A stretch of 64,000 bases of DNA from contig OZ245881.1 in the NCBI GenBank assembly GCA_965229505.1, positions 4,216,001 through 4,280,000 of the forward strand. Direction: 5' to 3'. Under the pieces are notes generated by a model that saw only the letters and a program-made list of their open reading frames with translations, searched no databases and was not told where the DNA came from. This document shows positions 1 through 9,429 of the stretch, piece after piece. Position 1 is the stretch's first letter, and the number at the start of each line of letters is the position of its first letter. Position numbers and translations under genes: made by a program. The DNA is from UBA6059 sp040219045 (GTDB lineage Bacteria; Bacteroidota; Bacteroidia; Cytophagales; Cyclobacteriaceae).

Positions 1-180
1 CGCCACAACTGGACAAGTCTTCGAATATTCAACAAGACTACCGGCAACATTTTCAGGGAAATAGACAAAGAGTATCAGTACTTAGGAAATGGATTTCCCT
101 ACCGGAAAAGAACCTATGTCTATGATGGGGGAGACAGGTCTGAGGATCAAGACGGATTAGTGGCAGATTTCTTCTATTAG
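1..180 (+). CDS. 3' end of an unrecognised protein gene (partial)
   Basis: Frame 1 is open from the first base to TAG at 178-180 and gives the last 59 residues of a protein that begins outside the window. The piece is polar and rich in Tyr, Asp and Arg and ends in a short aromatic stretch (DFFY). I see no domain or motif I can name. It carries one copy of the decamer CCTACCGGAA at 98-107. That it is coding rests on the clean open frame and plausible composition; the function is unknown. Confidence 0.6.
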   Translation, partial: RHNWTSLRIFNKTTGNIFREIDKEYQYLGNGFPYRKRTYVYDGGDRSEDQDGLVADFFY

Positions 181-527
181 TCAGAGTCTATTTCACTTCG
201 ATTTCACGCGCTATCTACATCAGGGTTAAACCTCGAAAGGTTCATCATAACATGCTGATCCATAGTTTTATAGCACTCATCAATTAGTTTTCGACGAATA
301 GCCCATTTCAATCGACAAAGCTCAATTTCCAATAATTGCACATAACCGTATGGATTATTAAGTAGCTGATTGTCATTTTGTTACGGAAAATAGTCATAAT
401 CCTCACTTTCGATGAATAATGAAATATATAGTTGAATTATAGGTATATAACTCACTGATATATAGAGACGTATGGAGTAATTATCTATGAATTTCATACA
501 TTTGTCCTGTCACCAACCATTACTGAC
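181..527. other. Intergenic stretch with a possible gene remnant
   Basis: AT-rich, with no convincing gene. On the minus strand, 380 down to the stop at 204-206 is open for 58 codons but has no early ATG (a GTG lies at 341-339). Its reading includes LLEIELCRLKWAIRRK, a plausible amphipathic helix, so it may be the tail of a decayed gene; I cannot name a family. The right end carries the promoter box of the next gene. Confidence 0.3.
497..504 (+). promoter_or_regulatory. Bacteroidota-type -7 box
   Basis: TACATTTG matches the TAnnTTTG consensus used by the primary sigma factor of Bacteroidota. It lies 23 bp before the ATG at 528. No clear TTTG -33 box is present at the usual 19-20 bp spacing, so only the -7 part is supported. 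Confidence 0.4.
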
Positions 528-902
528 ATGAAGAAATTATTTTTACTGTTTGCTTTTCCCTTATTTCTATTGCTCACTTCAGGTGGGAACAAAGCGACTA
601 TGGAAGAGCTATCCACCGATCTAATGGATGCGTTGGAAACGCGGAATTTCCACCATGTGAAAGAGGTCCTACATGAAATGATCCCTATAATGAAGAAGGA
701 TATTAAAGAGGGCAAAAAGCTGGTAGCTCTGGCTGCCAAAGGGTCTGATGTAGGTATAGAGAATATTTCAGAGTTCGAGGCGAACCTCGCAAAGAAAGAA
801 GAGGTATTGCACTATACCGAAAAGTTGATGAACACATCATCTGCCGCGATTAGAGCACGATCGAATGAACTCGTAGAAAAAATTGACGAATATGTTCAAT
901 AG
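528..902 (+). CDS. Small exported protein of unknown function
   Basis: 124 residues. The N-terminus is a signal peptide (Lys-Lys, then a Leu/Phe-rich core ending near SGG at about residue 20). The rest is charged, predicted mostly helical and rich in Glu and Lys, with no cysteine or catalytic motif that I can see. A TAnnTTTG box lies 23 bp upstream and a strong terminator follows 24 bp after the stop, so it is probably a single-gene transcript. It is likely periplasmic. The family is not recognised; the helical charged body would suit a chaperone-like or binding role, but that is a guess. Confidence 0.75.
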   Translation: MKKLFLLFAFPLFLLLTSGGNKATMEELSTDLMDALETRNFHHVKEVLHEMIPIMKKDIKEGKKLVALAAKGSDVGIENISEFEANLAKKEEVLHYTEKLMNTSSAAIRARSNELVEKIDEYVQ

Positions 903-926
903 CTGAACTGAATCTGTAGTTAATGA

Positions 927-956
927 AAAATCCCGTCTCAGACGGGATTTTTTTTT
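927..956 (+). terminator. Intrinsic terminator after the small exported protein
   Basis: Perfect 11-bp stem (AAAATCCCGTC at 927-937, GACGGGATTTT at 941-951), 3-nt loop, then an unbroken T run to 956. This is a textbook rho-independent terminator for the gene at 528-902. Confidence 0.9.
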
Positions 957-996
957 GAATAAACGATTAACTTCCTCATAACCAACCTCACTATTC

Positions 997-2283
997 ATGA
1001 ACAACCGAAGGGATTTTATTCGCAAAGCAGCTCTCGGATCGGCAGCACTTCCGCTCAGCTCGGCTTTATCGAAAGAGTCTTCGTACCTGAGTCTTACCCA
1101 ACTTAAGGGGCGACTGGAACATGCGAGGGATGAAAACACTTTTTGGGCTACCATCAGAAAGCAGTTTCCCTTAAAAGAAGGTCAAACTTATTTTAATAAT
1201 GGCACAATGGGCCCTCAGCCCTCTTACGTCCTTGAAAGAGTGATTGAGGACATGCGATACAATGCTGTGCATGGGGCAGAGACAGATTACAAGGGAGAAG
1301 GACCGCAGTTGCTATCCGGCTACTTCCAATATGAAGAGCTTCGTACAAAGATTGGAGCACTGATCAATGCTGACTTCAAAGAGATCTCCCTGACCCAGAA
1401 TGCGACCTTTGGGATGAACTTCATTGCCAATGGCCTTGATCTTAAGGAAGGAGATGAAATCATCAATACTGATCAGGAGCACGGCGGAGGCTATGCTGCA
1501 TGGAAGCAGTTGGCTAAGCGAAAGGGATTAGTCTATAAGCAAGCTACCATGCCAGTACCTGCTAATGACCCGCAGGAGATTGTGGATGCTGTATTATCAC
1601 AAATCACTAAACGAACTCGGGTGATTGCGATTCCCCATATGGTATCCGTGTATGGGGTAGTCATGCCTGTAAAGGAGATTTGTGCTGAGGCCAGGAAGCG
1701 AGGCATATTCACCATCCTCGATGGTGCGCAAACGGTAGGTCAGATCAAAGTAGATGTAAAGGATATTGATTGTGATGCCTATTACGCCAGTCTACACAAG
1801 TGGCTACTCGCTCCGGGCGGCAATGGTATTTTATATGTGAAGCCTGATCAGGTGGACAAAGTCTGGTGTACGCTGGCAAGCTATAATTGGGAGAACTACG
1901 AAGATCATGGATTCAGACTGCAGCAGTACGGCACTGGCAATCCATCCCTCTTAGTTGGGTTGGATGCTGCTATAGACTTCTACAATACCATTGGTGGCGA
2001 AAAGTGGTTGTTACGGGTAAAGGGGCTGGGCGACTATTTGAGAGCGGGTCTGAAAGAGATTGATTCTGTCACTATTCACAGTTCTGTTCATCCTGATATG
2101 TGTGCGGGGATCACTACGTATGCAGTGGAGGGGATTACCGGCCCGGCACTGCAAAAGCGACTCTGGGAGGAGAAACGTCTCCAGCCCAGATCAGTAGGCG
2201 AAGAGCTCTTGCGACATAGCGTGCACATCTACAACAACGAATCTGAAATAGACCAGGCGCTCGAGGTTATTCGCGCCATCTAA
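997..2283 (+). CDS. Exported class V aminotransferase-fold PLP enzyme
   Basis: 428 residues. The N-terminus has a twin-arginine motif (NNRRDFIRK) followed by a small-residue hydrophobic stretch, so it is probably exported folded by the Tat system, which fits a protein carrying PLP. The body is fold-type I, class V: DEH-type motif around residue 165, the DGAQ motif that contacts the PLP pyridine, and Schiff-base lysine K268 in SLHKW. Relatives include isopenicillin-N epimerase-like and cysteine-desulfurase-like enzymes; the substrate cannot be read from sequence. It has about the full length expected plus a leader. Periplasmic PLP enzymes of this kind are common in Bacteroidota but poorly characterised. 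Confidence 0.85.
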   Translation: MNNRRDFIRKAALGSAALPLSSALSKESSYLSLTQLKGRLEHARDENTFWATIRKQFPLKEGQTYFNNGTMGPQPSYVLERVIEDMRYNAVHGAETDYKGEGPQLLSGYFQYEELRTKIGALINADFKEISLTQNATFGMNFIANGLDLKEGDEIINTDQEHGGGYAAWKQLAKRKGLVYKQATMPVPANDPQEIVDAVLSQITKRTRVIAIPHMVSVYGVVMPVKEICAEARKRGIFTILDGAQTVGQIKVDVKDIDCDAYYASLHKWLLAPGGNGILYVKPDQVDKVWCTLASYNWENYEDHGFRLQQYGTGNPSLLVGLDAAIDFYNTIGGEKWLLRVKGLGDYLRAGLKEIDSVTIHSSVHPDMCAGITTYAVEGITGPALQKRLWEEKRLQPRSVGEELLRHSVHIYNNESEIDQALEVIRAI

Positions 2284-2354
2284 AGTTTTTCGCCCTTCTT
2301 GAAACCGTCCGCTGAGTTTTTGCATCTAAGTCTTGGATTCAAAAACTCAAGACC

Positions 2355-4784
2355 ATGTTCAAGAACTATTTTAATGTTACGATTCGTAACCTAATTAAGC
2401 ACAAGTTTTATTCGTTTATCAATATCCTGGGGCTCACGGCTGGAGTCAGTTGCTTTCTGATGATCCTGCTCTATGTAGCTGATGAAATCAGCTATGACAA
2501 GCATCACCAACAGGCAGATCAGATCTATCGATTAGATTTTTTGGGTACGATCAACGGCAATACTTTCAACACCTGCCTCGCTAGTGTGCCCGCGGCAGAG
2601 GCCATGGTCAATGATTATCCGGAGGTGACAGAGGCAGTGCGCCTGCGCCAGAGAAGTGAGTACCTCGTCCAGAAGTTGGGGAGTGAGCAGACCTTCAAAG
2701 AAAAGAGGGTGGTATTTGCGGACTCCAATTTCTTCACTTTTTTTGGCTTACCCGTAATGCAGGGAGACCCGTCAAGTATGCTCAAAGGTCCAGACAAAGT
2801 GGCGATTAGCAAATCGATGGCAGAGAAGTATTATGGCGCGAATGATCCTGTAGGTGAAACCCTTGTATTCGGTAATGACTACAAGTATGAAGTGACAGGG
2901 GTATTTGAAGATATTCCTCGCAACACACATTTTCATTTTGACTTTATGCTATCAATGGCTTCACTTGATGAGAGCAGGATGAAGATGTGGATGAGCTTCA
3001 ACTTCGTGACGTATCTTAAGCTTCAGGAGGGCGCCAGCCCGGATGCACTTGAGGCTAAGTTTCCTGCACTGGTAGAGAAATACATCGGGCCGGAGGTAGA
3101 GCAATTCATGGGAATGGATTTGGAGACCTTCTACAGCTCGGGAAATGCAGCTGGTTATAGTTTATTTCCGTTAAAGGATATTCATCTGTATTCTGATAAG
3201 CTGGGCGAGCTGGAAGCCAATGGAGATATCAACTATGTCTACCTCTTCTCGGCTATTGCTTTCTTCATCATGTTGATCGCTTGCATCAACTTCATGAACC
3301 TTTCTACGGCCCGATCAGCCAACCGTGCCAAGGAAGTAGGTATTCGCAAAGTCCTGGGTGCCTACCGACATCTCTTGGTTAAGCAGTTCCTGGTAGAAGC
3401 GTTGGTATTGAGCTTTGTGTCGTTTGTACTGGCTTATGCTGTTTGCTTTGCATTATTACCATCCTTCAATGACCTGGCGGGAAAACAACTCGTCTACACC
3501 GACTTACTAAGCCCTGAGTTTATTGGACTGATGGTGACTTTGATGATTGCGGTAGGCCTGCTGGCCGGTAGCTATCCGGCGCTGTATTTGTCAAAGTTCA
3601 GGCCTTCTGAGACATTAAAAGGAAAGATTACGCTAGGGATGAAAAGCGGAATGATCAGGAGTGGGCTTGTTGTATTCCAGTTCTCGCTATCCATCATCAT
3701 GATCGTAGGTACAGCAGTTGTTTTTGACCAGCTTGAGTATATCCAGAATAAGAAGCTTGGCTTTGACAAAGAGCAGGTGCTGATGATTAATGACGCCTGG
3801 CTCATGGGGGATAAACTTGAATCATTCAAAAATGAAGTGGTGGCGAGCAGTAGTGTCAAGGGCGGGACGATCACCAGTTTCCTACCGGTAAGCACCGAAT
3901 CGAACAATACAATATTTTTCGAAGGGATGGATCCTAAGAACGACACGCACATCATTAGCAATTGGCGGATCGATCACGATTACATATCGACGATGGGTAT
4001 GAATATTATTGACGGTAGGGACTTTTCTCGCAATATGCAGAGCGACTCAAGCGGCATCATTCTCAATCAAGCCGCTGTTAAGGAATTCGGTTTTGATGAC
4101 CCTATCGGAAAAACAATCAGCACGTTCGGTGGGGGTGAGCAGGAGACCGTAGTTGAGCCGTACAAGGTAATAGGGGTTGTAGAAGACTTTCACTACGAAT
4201 CGCTCAGAGCGACCATTTATCCGATGGTACTCTACTTAGGCCGATCGCGCGGATACGTCAGTTTTAAGCTTGCCGGCGATGATATGAACGGCACCATTGA
4301 GTTTATCCGGGGAAAGTGGGATGAATTTGCTCCGGGCAAACCATTCCAGTATAGTTTCATGGACCAAAGGTTCAATAGTCTATACGATGCAGAACAGCAG
4401 ATCGGAAAGATATTTGGAGTATTTGCGGCACTAGCCGTTTTGATTGCATGCCTAGGGCTTTTCGGTCTGGCGGCATTCACTGCAGAACAACGCAACAAGG
4501 AGATCGGCATTCGCAAAGTACTTGGTGCATCAGTGGTCGGGATCATGGCACTGCTTTCCAAAGAGTTTTTGAAGTTGGTGTTGATAGCGTTTGGGATAGC
4601 TGCCCCTTTGGCCTATTTCGGCATGGACAAATGGTTGAGTGATTTCGCTTATCGTACGGATTTGAGCATCAACACTTTCGTCATCTCAGGTGTGCTGGCA
4701 GTGGCCGTGGCATGGCTCACCATGAGCTATCAAACGATGAGGGCAGCACGGAGCAATCCTGTGCGGTCATTGAGAAGTGAGTAG
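2355..4784 (+). CDS. FtsX/MacB-type ABC transporter permease
   Basis: 809 residues. It has a TM helix near residue 20, a large periplasmic MacB-type core domain, three TM helices around 290-420 with the FtsX signature (NFMNLSTARS, then EVGIRKVLGA), a second periplasmic domain, and a second FtsX domain at about 680-805 that repeats the KEIGIRKVLGA coupling motif. This is the double-FtsX permease architecture seen in large paralogous sets in Cytophagales. No ATPase gene is adjacent, so it must pair with one elsewhere. It probably moves lipids or peptides or transmits force to the envelope; the substrate is unknown. A two-way terminator follows the stop. Confidence 0.9.
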   Translation: MFKNYFNVTIRNLIKHKFYSFINILGLTAGVSCFLMILLYVADEISYDKHHQQADQIYRLDFLGTINGNTFNTCLASVPAAEAMVNDYPEVTEAVRLRQRSEYLVQKLGSEQTFKEKRVVFADSNFFTFFGLPVMQGDPSSMLKGPDKVAISKSMAEKYYGANDPVGETLVFGNDYKYEVTGVFEDIPRNTHFHFDFMLSMASLDESRMKMWMSFNFVTYLKLQEGASPDALEAKFPALVEKYIGPEVEQFMGMDLETFYSSGNAAGYSLFPLKDIHLYSDKLGELEANGDINYVYLFSAIAFFIMLIACINFMNLSTARSANRAKEVGIRKVLGAYRHLLVKQFLVEALVLSFVSFVLAYAVCFALLPSFNDLAGKQLVYTDLLSPEFIGLMVTLMIAVGLLAGSYPALYLSKFRPSETLKGKITLGMKSGMIRSGLVVFQFSLSIIMIVGTAVVFDQLEYIQNKKLGFDKEQVLMINDAWLMGDKLESFKNEVVASSSVKGGTITSFLPVSTESNNTIFFEGMDPKNDTHIISNWRIDHDYISTMGMNIIDGRDFSRNMQSDSSGIILNQAAVKEFGFDDPIGKTISTFGGGEQETVVEPYKVIGVVEDFHYESLRATIYPMVLYLGRSRGYVSFKLAGDDMNGTIEFIRGKWDEFAPGKPFQYSFMDQRFNSLYDAEQQIGKIFGVFAALAVLIACLGLFGLAAFTAEQRNKEIGIRKVLGASVVGIMALLSKEFLKLVLIAFGIAAPLAYFGMDKWLSDFAYRTDLSINTFVISGVLAVAVAWLTMSYQTMRAARSNPVRSLRSE

Positions 4785-4793
4785 GAAATTTAC

Positions 4794-4829
4794 AAAAATG
4801 ACGGGTTTCATGTGAAGCCAGTCATTTTT
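4794..4829. terminator. Bidirectional terminator between convergent genes
   Basis: AAAAATGAC (4794-4802) pairs with GTCATTTTT (4821-4829), with a further imperfect inner stem. A run of A on one side and T on the other lets it work for both the permease gene and the minus-strand SIMPL gene that ends at 4831. Confidence 0.7.
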
Positions 4830-4830
4830 G

Positions 4831-5550
4831 CTAATTGATTGCAAACTTCACATGCACTTTGACTTTTAACTGAATTTTCTCAAAATCGATTTTCGATTCG
4901 ATGGAATTTTCAGATGTAATTGAAGAAACTCCTCGAATGACTATTCCTGATACGCGACCTGACAAAGACGAACTAATATCAGTGTTGGGGTATGCTTCGT
5001 CAGAAATAAATATGGCTGGCCCCAATGTTTGATTCAAAGGTTCGACTAAGTGCCTCGCTTGGTTTTGAGCTTTCTGTATAGCAATCGATTTTAGTTGTAA
5101 CAGTAGCTCAGTGGTTTTAGAGTATTCTGTTCGATCAAGATAAACATTGGAAATATTGATCTTTTCAAGATTTAAAATAACCATACCCGCCGTTCTCGCG
5201 TCTGACACTTCTAAAGTGTAACTTTTGGTCTTTAATATATCGGAAGGTTTCAGGAAATAATTCTTAAAGTTACTAGCAAGGTCATTTAACACGAGGTTTT
5301 TCTCAGTGTCTATTTCTAATGATTTCAAGACTGAAAGCATAGTAGATTCCATTTTCTCCACTGATTCCTTTCCTTTAGTATCACTTTCAGAGATAAGAAT
5401 CTTAAGATAAATCAGATCTGGAGTTACCAAAGTGTCAACATCCGCCGAAGTTTCTAGATAAGGGCGGTCAATAAAATTCTTTTCCTGAGTCCAGCCAAGG
5501 TTGGACGAGACTAAGAATAGCAGAAATATGAATAGTCTATTCGTCATCAA
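4831..5550 (-). CDS. SIMPL (DUF541) domain periplasmic protein
   Basis: 239 residues with a clear signal peptide (NRLFIFLLFLVSSNLGWTQ). The body fits the SIMPL/DUF541 family: an opening strand with a YLETSADVDTLVTPD-type segment, a long central helix pair, a KSYTLEVSDA strand, and the AIQKAQNQARHL helix typical of the family near residue 170. Family members (for example BP26/OMP28) are periplasmic or outer-membrane associated and can form channel-like oligomers; function is poorly known. It stands alone, followed on the minus strand by the terminator shared with the permease gene. Confidence 0.75.
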   Translation of the reverse strand: MMTNRLFIFLLFLVSSNLGWTQEKNFIDRPYLETSADVDTLVTPDLIYLKILISESDTKGKESVEKMESTMLSVLKSLEIDTEKNLVLNDLASNFKNYFLKPSDILKTKSYTLEVSDARTAGMVILNLEKINISNVYLDRTEYSKTTELLLQLKSIAIQKAQNQARHLVEPLNQTLGPAIFISDEAYPNTDISSSLSGRVSGIVIRGVSSITSENSIESKIDFEKIQLKVKVHVKFAIN

Positions 5551-5624
5551 TTTGAAATTGTTAAAGTGATGAAGATAGGAGTTATTTAATTGTCAATCTT
5601 CAAACAATATAAAATCATGGAAGA

Positions 5625-7823
5625 CTAATTAACAATTATTTTTAGAGTAGTAAGACCATTTATCCTTACAAAGTAGAGTCCAGGCGCTAGTCCCTGAGTG
5701 GAGAGTTGGCCGTCCAATAGCCGTGTCTGCCGCTCGAGCCTTTTGGTTCCTCGCAAGTCAAAAATCTCAATACGATCAATCGGGTGGTCCATATCGATGT
5801 TGATGTAATCATTCTGCCTGACTGGGTTAGGGTACAATCTGACCGGCTGTGGACGTTCATTGGTACCGAGGACAACCTGTCCTTCGAAGTACTGATCGGC
5901 TAGCGCAAAAACTTCCTGACCGATCTCCTGACCGATCAGTCTTCCCGGGATATCGTCAGCAGGTGGGTGGATACCACCCCATATTCTCGATAGACTGCAC
6001 TGATCAGATGCATCTCTGTAGGTAGCCCACTGCAGTGTCACATCCACACTTGGGCCATCTTCAAAAACCAGAAACTCATTTTGCTTTGCAACAAACTCCC
6101 CCATACCACCAGGAAAGTAAGGATCTCCTGTCAGCTCAGTGAGTACCTCCGCAGCAGCGCGTGAGTAAGTAGAGTGACCTGAGACATAGCCTGCGAACGG
6201 TGGTGTCACGAAAGTGGGTCGTTGATAGGGCCACCAATTTTCTGCCAGCACCCAACCGACCCCAGCCACGTCAGTGGCTTCATCAGTGATGAAAGCCGGG
6301 CCCCTCCAAGTATAGAACTTGACTTTACCAACATGCTGACCATTTGCTCCAGCTAATGGGTCATTGGCTTCAACCAATTCTACCAGACCTTCTGTCAATG
6401 GGATTCCCTGAGGGTGATAGTTTGGCGCATCAGGGTCGCTGCTTTGTCCTTGATCTGCCATAAAGCGAAGGGCCGATACTGGTCGGATGTAATCATACCA
6501 ACCTTTCAAAGCCCAGGCAGTGATTGCTACATCGTGCATGGCGGCTCCAAGTGTAAAATAGGCTTTGACCTGATATTCAAATGGGTCGTCAATTTGTATT
6601 TCTCCCTTATACTTGGGTTCGAATTGGGGGTGATCCATCACATAATTGAGGAGGGTAAACCAATGTCCGGGAGGGGTCTCCGAGTCCGGGCCATCAGCCC
6701 AAAACTCAGCAAGTACCCTAGCGTAATCTCCCCGTGGCACGACCTGCGGGCTGTAGGGAGCATTTGTTTTCGGATTAATCGCATGCCCCTCACCAGAGTC
6801 GCCACCCTCGGGTTTATAAAAGCTATGGTACTCTTCGAATGATTGCGGTAGCGACGAGACGTTACCAATGCTCGCCGGTGATATATCCCAGAGCACACCA
6901 TCAGCGGGATCAAGATGTGCAGACCAATGTGCCACCAGCCCAAACCCCCATTGATACTCAGCTGAATTGGCATCCATTTCCGATAGGAGTGGAGGAGATC
7001 CCGGATCGTGATAGACAAGATAGTCATTGAAATTCCTTGAGAAAACCTGTGCGCTGGATGGCCGCAATGTGAAGCCCTGCACATTTCCCCATTCCGGACT
7101 AAGAAAATCCGGGATAGTGCCTTGAATCACGTTGTTGCTCTGATCGATAAAAACATCGAAGGCCAGAGGCTGCCACCGATTTGGTTCGAGCAGGGTTGGG
7201 TTTCCGGCTTGAGATACTACCAGTGGCGGATTGACGGGAAAGTAGTATTGATTAGCATAATCGTCTTGCTCATTGGCACCATCCTGCAGTCCGTACTTGA
7301 TGATTTCGGCTCCTATATAGTTCCCAAGAGAGGAAGCGGTTCCGTCGGTATAGTCGATAGATTCTTTTGAGGTATCGTACCCGAAATGCGTCATGAGCGA
7401 ATCGAAATAGGCAAGTGAACCCTGTGTTCCGGGAGATGATGAAAAACGGAAAGAAGCTACCCTGTATGCTGCATAACTTGCAGCTTCTCGCTGCATTTCC
7501 GGTGAGGTGTCCTGACTGAGTTGCTCCAGATCTAGCGGGGACTGAAATCCTTCTATGGATTTGCCGATAAGGTAGGTCTCTGCTTTGTTGTCAAGTAGCG
7601 CCCAGCTATCATACATAGCTAATGAAGTATGGAATAGGTTTCTTGCATGGACAGTTGGCCTTGCAAAATCATTTCTAATCGCATGAAGTACAGCTTCATT
7701 CCATGCCCTCGCTACCTCGTGAGGTGGCTCTTGCGCATAACCACTCAAATGTGAGGTGATTAAAGCTATCCCTATCCAAAGTATTCTGCCAAGGTGTTTC
7801 ATACCAGCGCTAAATTTCCACAT
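5625..7823 (-). CDS. Secreted vanadium-haloperoxidase/PAP2-fold enzyme with T9SS tail
   Basis: 733 residues from the ATG at 7823, which has AGAGG 9 nt upstream; the frame extends to 7865, and an ATG at 7802 would give the tightest signal peptide (ends SGYAQ). All three acid-phosphatase/vanadium-haloperoxidase motifs are present: K440-x6-R447-P, SGH with H550, and SRxxxxxHxxxD with R613 and H619. These residues bind vanadate in haloperoxidases and phosphate in the related phosphatases. The last about 75 residues form a type IX secretion sorting domain (YPNPV start, GLYFVRI near the end). So it is likely exported by Sec, then across the outer membrane by T9SS, and anchored or released. Halogenation versus phosphatase activity cannot be settled from sequence. 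Confidence 0.88.
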   Translation of the reverse strand: MWKFSAGMKHLGRILWIGIALITSHLSGYAQEPPHEVARAWNEAVLHAIRNDFARPTVHARNLFHTSLAMYDSWALLDNKAETYLIGKSIEGFQSPLDLEQLSQDTSPEMQREAASYAAYRVASFRFSSSPGTQGSLAYFDSLMTHFGYDTSKESIDYTDGTASSLGNYIGAEIIKYGLQDGANEQDDYANQYYFPVNPPLVVSQAGNPTLLEPNRWQPLAFDVFIDQSNNVIQGTIPDFLSPEWGNVQGFTLRPSSAQVFSRNFNDYLVYHDPGSPPLLSEMDANSAEYQWGFGLVAHWSAHLDPADGVLWDISPASIGNVSSLPQSFEEYHSFYKPEGGDSGEGHAINPKTNAPYSPQVVPRGDYARVLAEFWADGPDSETPPGHWFTLLNYVMDHPQFEPKYKGEIQIDDPFEYQVKAYFTLGAAMHDVAITAWALKGWYDYIRPVSALRFMADQGQSSDPDAPNYHPQGIPLTEGLVELVEANDPLAGANGQHVGKVKFYTWRGPAFITDEATDVAGVGWVLAENWWPYQRPTFVTPPFAGYVSGHSTYSRAAAEVLTELTGDPYFPGGMGEFVAKQNEFLVFEDGPSVDVTLQWATYRDASDQCSLSRIWGGIHPPADDIPGRLIGQEIGQEVFALADQYFEGQVVLGTNERPQPVRLYPNPVRQNDYINIDMDHPIDRIEIFDLRGTKRLERQTRLLDGQLSTQGLAPGLYFVRINGLTTLKIIVN

Positions 7824-7986
7824 TACCTGAACCTCTACCAAGCAATAATTAATACAATTCATCACTAGTGTAGGTACTACTCTGGGCTTGGGTGTTAGCC
7901 TTATGTGAAATGTAGGTGACGCTGGGCCCTAAGCGGTATCAAAACACCTAGGTTCATTTTTGGTTTGATCCTAAAATAAAAATGAT

Positions 7987-8424
7987 ATGAAAACAAAAAC
8001 GATTGATCGAAAAGAGTTCTTGCAAAAGGCTGGTGCCGCTGCATTATTGACAAGCATGGGTATTTCGCTGATTAGCTGTGGAGATGATGATGACACAAGT
8101 ACCCCTGATGTAGGAGGAGATACAGGAATTACCTTTGATATATCATCAGGTGTGTTCCAATCCCTTCAAGCCGAGGATGCCTGGTTGCTCCATCCAGTAG
8201 AGAACATACTGATAGTCAATGTAGCCGGAAGTTTGAGAGCATTCACCAGCGTTTGCACCCATTCTGCATGTACCCGGGATTGGGCATTTACGGGTGAGCT
8301 GGCTCGATGTACTTGTCACGGTTCGGAGTTTGACAATCGAGGACAAGTCGTGACGGGTCCTGCTAATAGAGCTTTGGCTGAGTTCTCCGTCAGCCAGGAC
8401 GGCAACATCGTAACAATCAAATAA
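7987..8424 (+). CDS. Exported Rieske [2Fe-2S] protein
   Basis: 145 residues. The leader has a Tat-like motif (DRKEFLQKAG) and a lipobox (SLISC), so it is probably a folded lipoprotein carrying its cluster out through Tat. The Rieske ligands are present: C90-x-H92 and C108-x-x-H111, followed by GSEFD and a Gly-Pro turn as in the family. Length fits a single Rieske domain plus leader. It sits 60 bp before a membrane hydroxylase gene and may be an electron donor in the same oxidation route; that link is inferred from position only. Confidence 0.85.
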   Translation: MKTKTIDRKEFLQKAGAAALLTSMGISLISCGDDDDTSTPDVGGDTGITFDISSGVFQSLQAEDAWLLHPVENILIVNVAGSLRAFTSVCTHSACTRDWAFTGELARCTCHGSEFDNRGQVVTGPANRALAEFSVSQDGNIVTIK

Positions 8425-8484
8425 GGTATTTGGCAGAGACCTCATCGGTAGTTACTTTTATTAGATCAACCCAACGAATGAACT

Positions 8485-9354
8485 ATGGATGCGTTTATCG
8501 ACTTCTTTGAAAATATACCAACTGTCTTTCGAACAGGGCTTCTTTTAGGAGGAGTGGTATTCTTTTGGATCCTGGAAGGAGTAATTCCTTTGTTTTCGTT
8601 TCAGTACAAGAAAGTCAAGCACGCAGGCATCAACCTCTTTTTAACGCTGACTACCGCAATAATTGGGTTCGGATTGGCGGGAGCACTGCTTGCAGCTTCT
8701 AACTGGGCTTCCGGTAATGAGTTTGGCTTGCTTTATCTCATAGACATGCCGCTGTGGGCGCAAGTGGTAGTAGGGGTGCTTTTACTGGATATGATTGGTG
8801 CATACTTCATCCATTGGCTCGAGCATCAGGTGAAGTGGATGTGGAAGTTTCATCTCGTGCACCATAGCGATACCACAGTAGATGTTACCACAGGGCTTAG
8901 ACATCACCCCGGAGAGACCGTATTTAGGATTTTCTTTACTATTTGTGCAGTTGTGATTGTAGGTGCTCCGATATGGATGGTGATGTTTTATCAGAGCTTG
9001 TCTGTATTATTTGCCCACATCACCCACGCCAATATCAATATGCCTAATGGTGTAGACAAAGCTTTGAGTTATATATTCGTCACTCCCAACATGCACAAAG
9101 TACATCATCACTATATGCAGCCGCTCAGCGACACCAATTATGGTAATATCTTTTCTATCTGGGATCGGATCTTTGGGACGTTTGCTAGTGTAGAAAACAC
9201 AGCTGAATTGAAGTATGGTATAGATACCCACATGGCGGCAGAAGAAAATGAGCGGCTGGGCAACCTTCTAAAAATTCCATTTCAGCCATACAGAACTCCT
9301 GAAGGCACAAAATTTGGCGAGAAGGACAATCTTAAGGTGAAAGTGACTGGCTGA
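8485..9354 (+). CDS. Sterol desaturase / fatty acid hydroxylase family membrane protein
   Basis: 289 residues with four or so TM helices and the di-iron histidine boxes of the family: HWLEH near residue 113, HLVHH near 126, a HH pair near 141 and HKVHHH near 210. These membrane enzymes insert oxygen into lipids, carotenoids or sterols, using electrons from a ferredoxin-type or cytochrome donor. The Rieske gene just upstream and the desaturase gene downstream suggest a lipid or carotenoid modification set. The substrate is not readable. Confidence 0.85.
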   Translation: MDAFIDFFENIPTVFRTGLLLGGVVFFWILEGVIPLFSFQYKKVKHAGINLFLTLTTAIIGFGLAGALLAASNWASGNEFGLLYLIDMPLWAQVVVGVLLLDMIGAYFIHWLEHQVKWMWKFHLVHHSDTTVDVTTGLRHHPGETVFRIFFTICAVVIVGAPIWMVMFYQSLSVLFAHITHANINMPNGVDKALSYIFVTPNMHKVHHHYMQPLSDTNYGNIFSIWDRIFGTFASVENTAELKYGIDTHMAAEENERLGNLLKIPFQPYRTPEGTKFGEKDNLKVKVTG

Positions 9355-9400
9355 TTTGTTGATAACTGACTGAGATCATACATGATTAATAATTACCTAT

Positions 9401-9408
9401 TACTTTTG
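9401..9408 (+). promoter_or_regulatory. -7 box before the ECF sigma gene
   Basis: TACTTTTG fits TAnnTTTG and lies 21 bp before the TTG start at 9430. No matching -33 TTTG is seen, so support is partial. Confidence 0.35.
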
Positions 9409-9429
9409 CAGTATACTTAGAAGGCTGAA

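Noticed and set aside
6414..6842. 142-codon plus-strand ORF inside the haloperoxidase gene
   Set aside because: It is antisense to a gene with full motif support, has an unlikely composition and no recognisable domain; a shadow frame.
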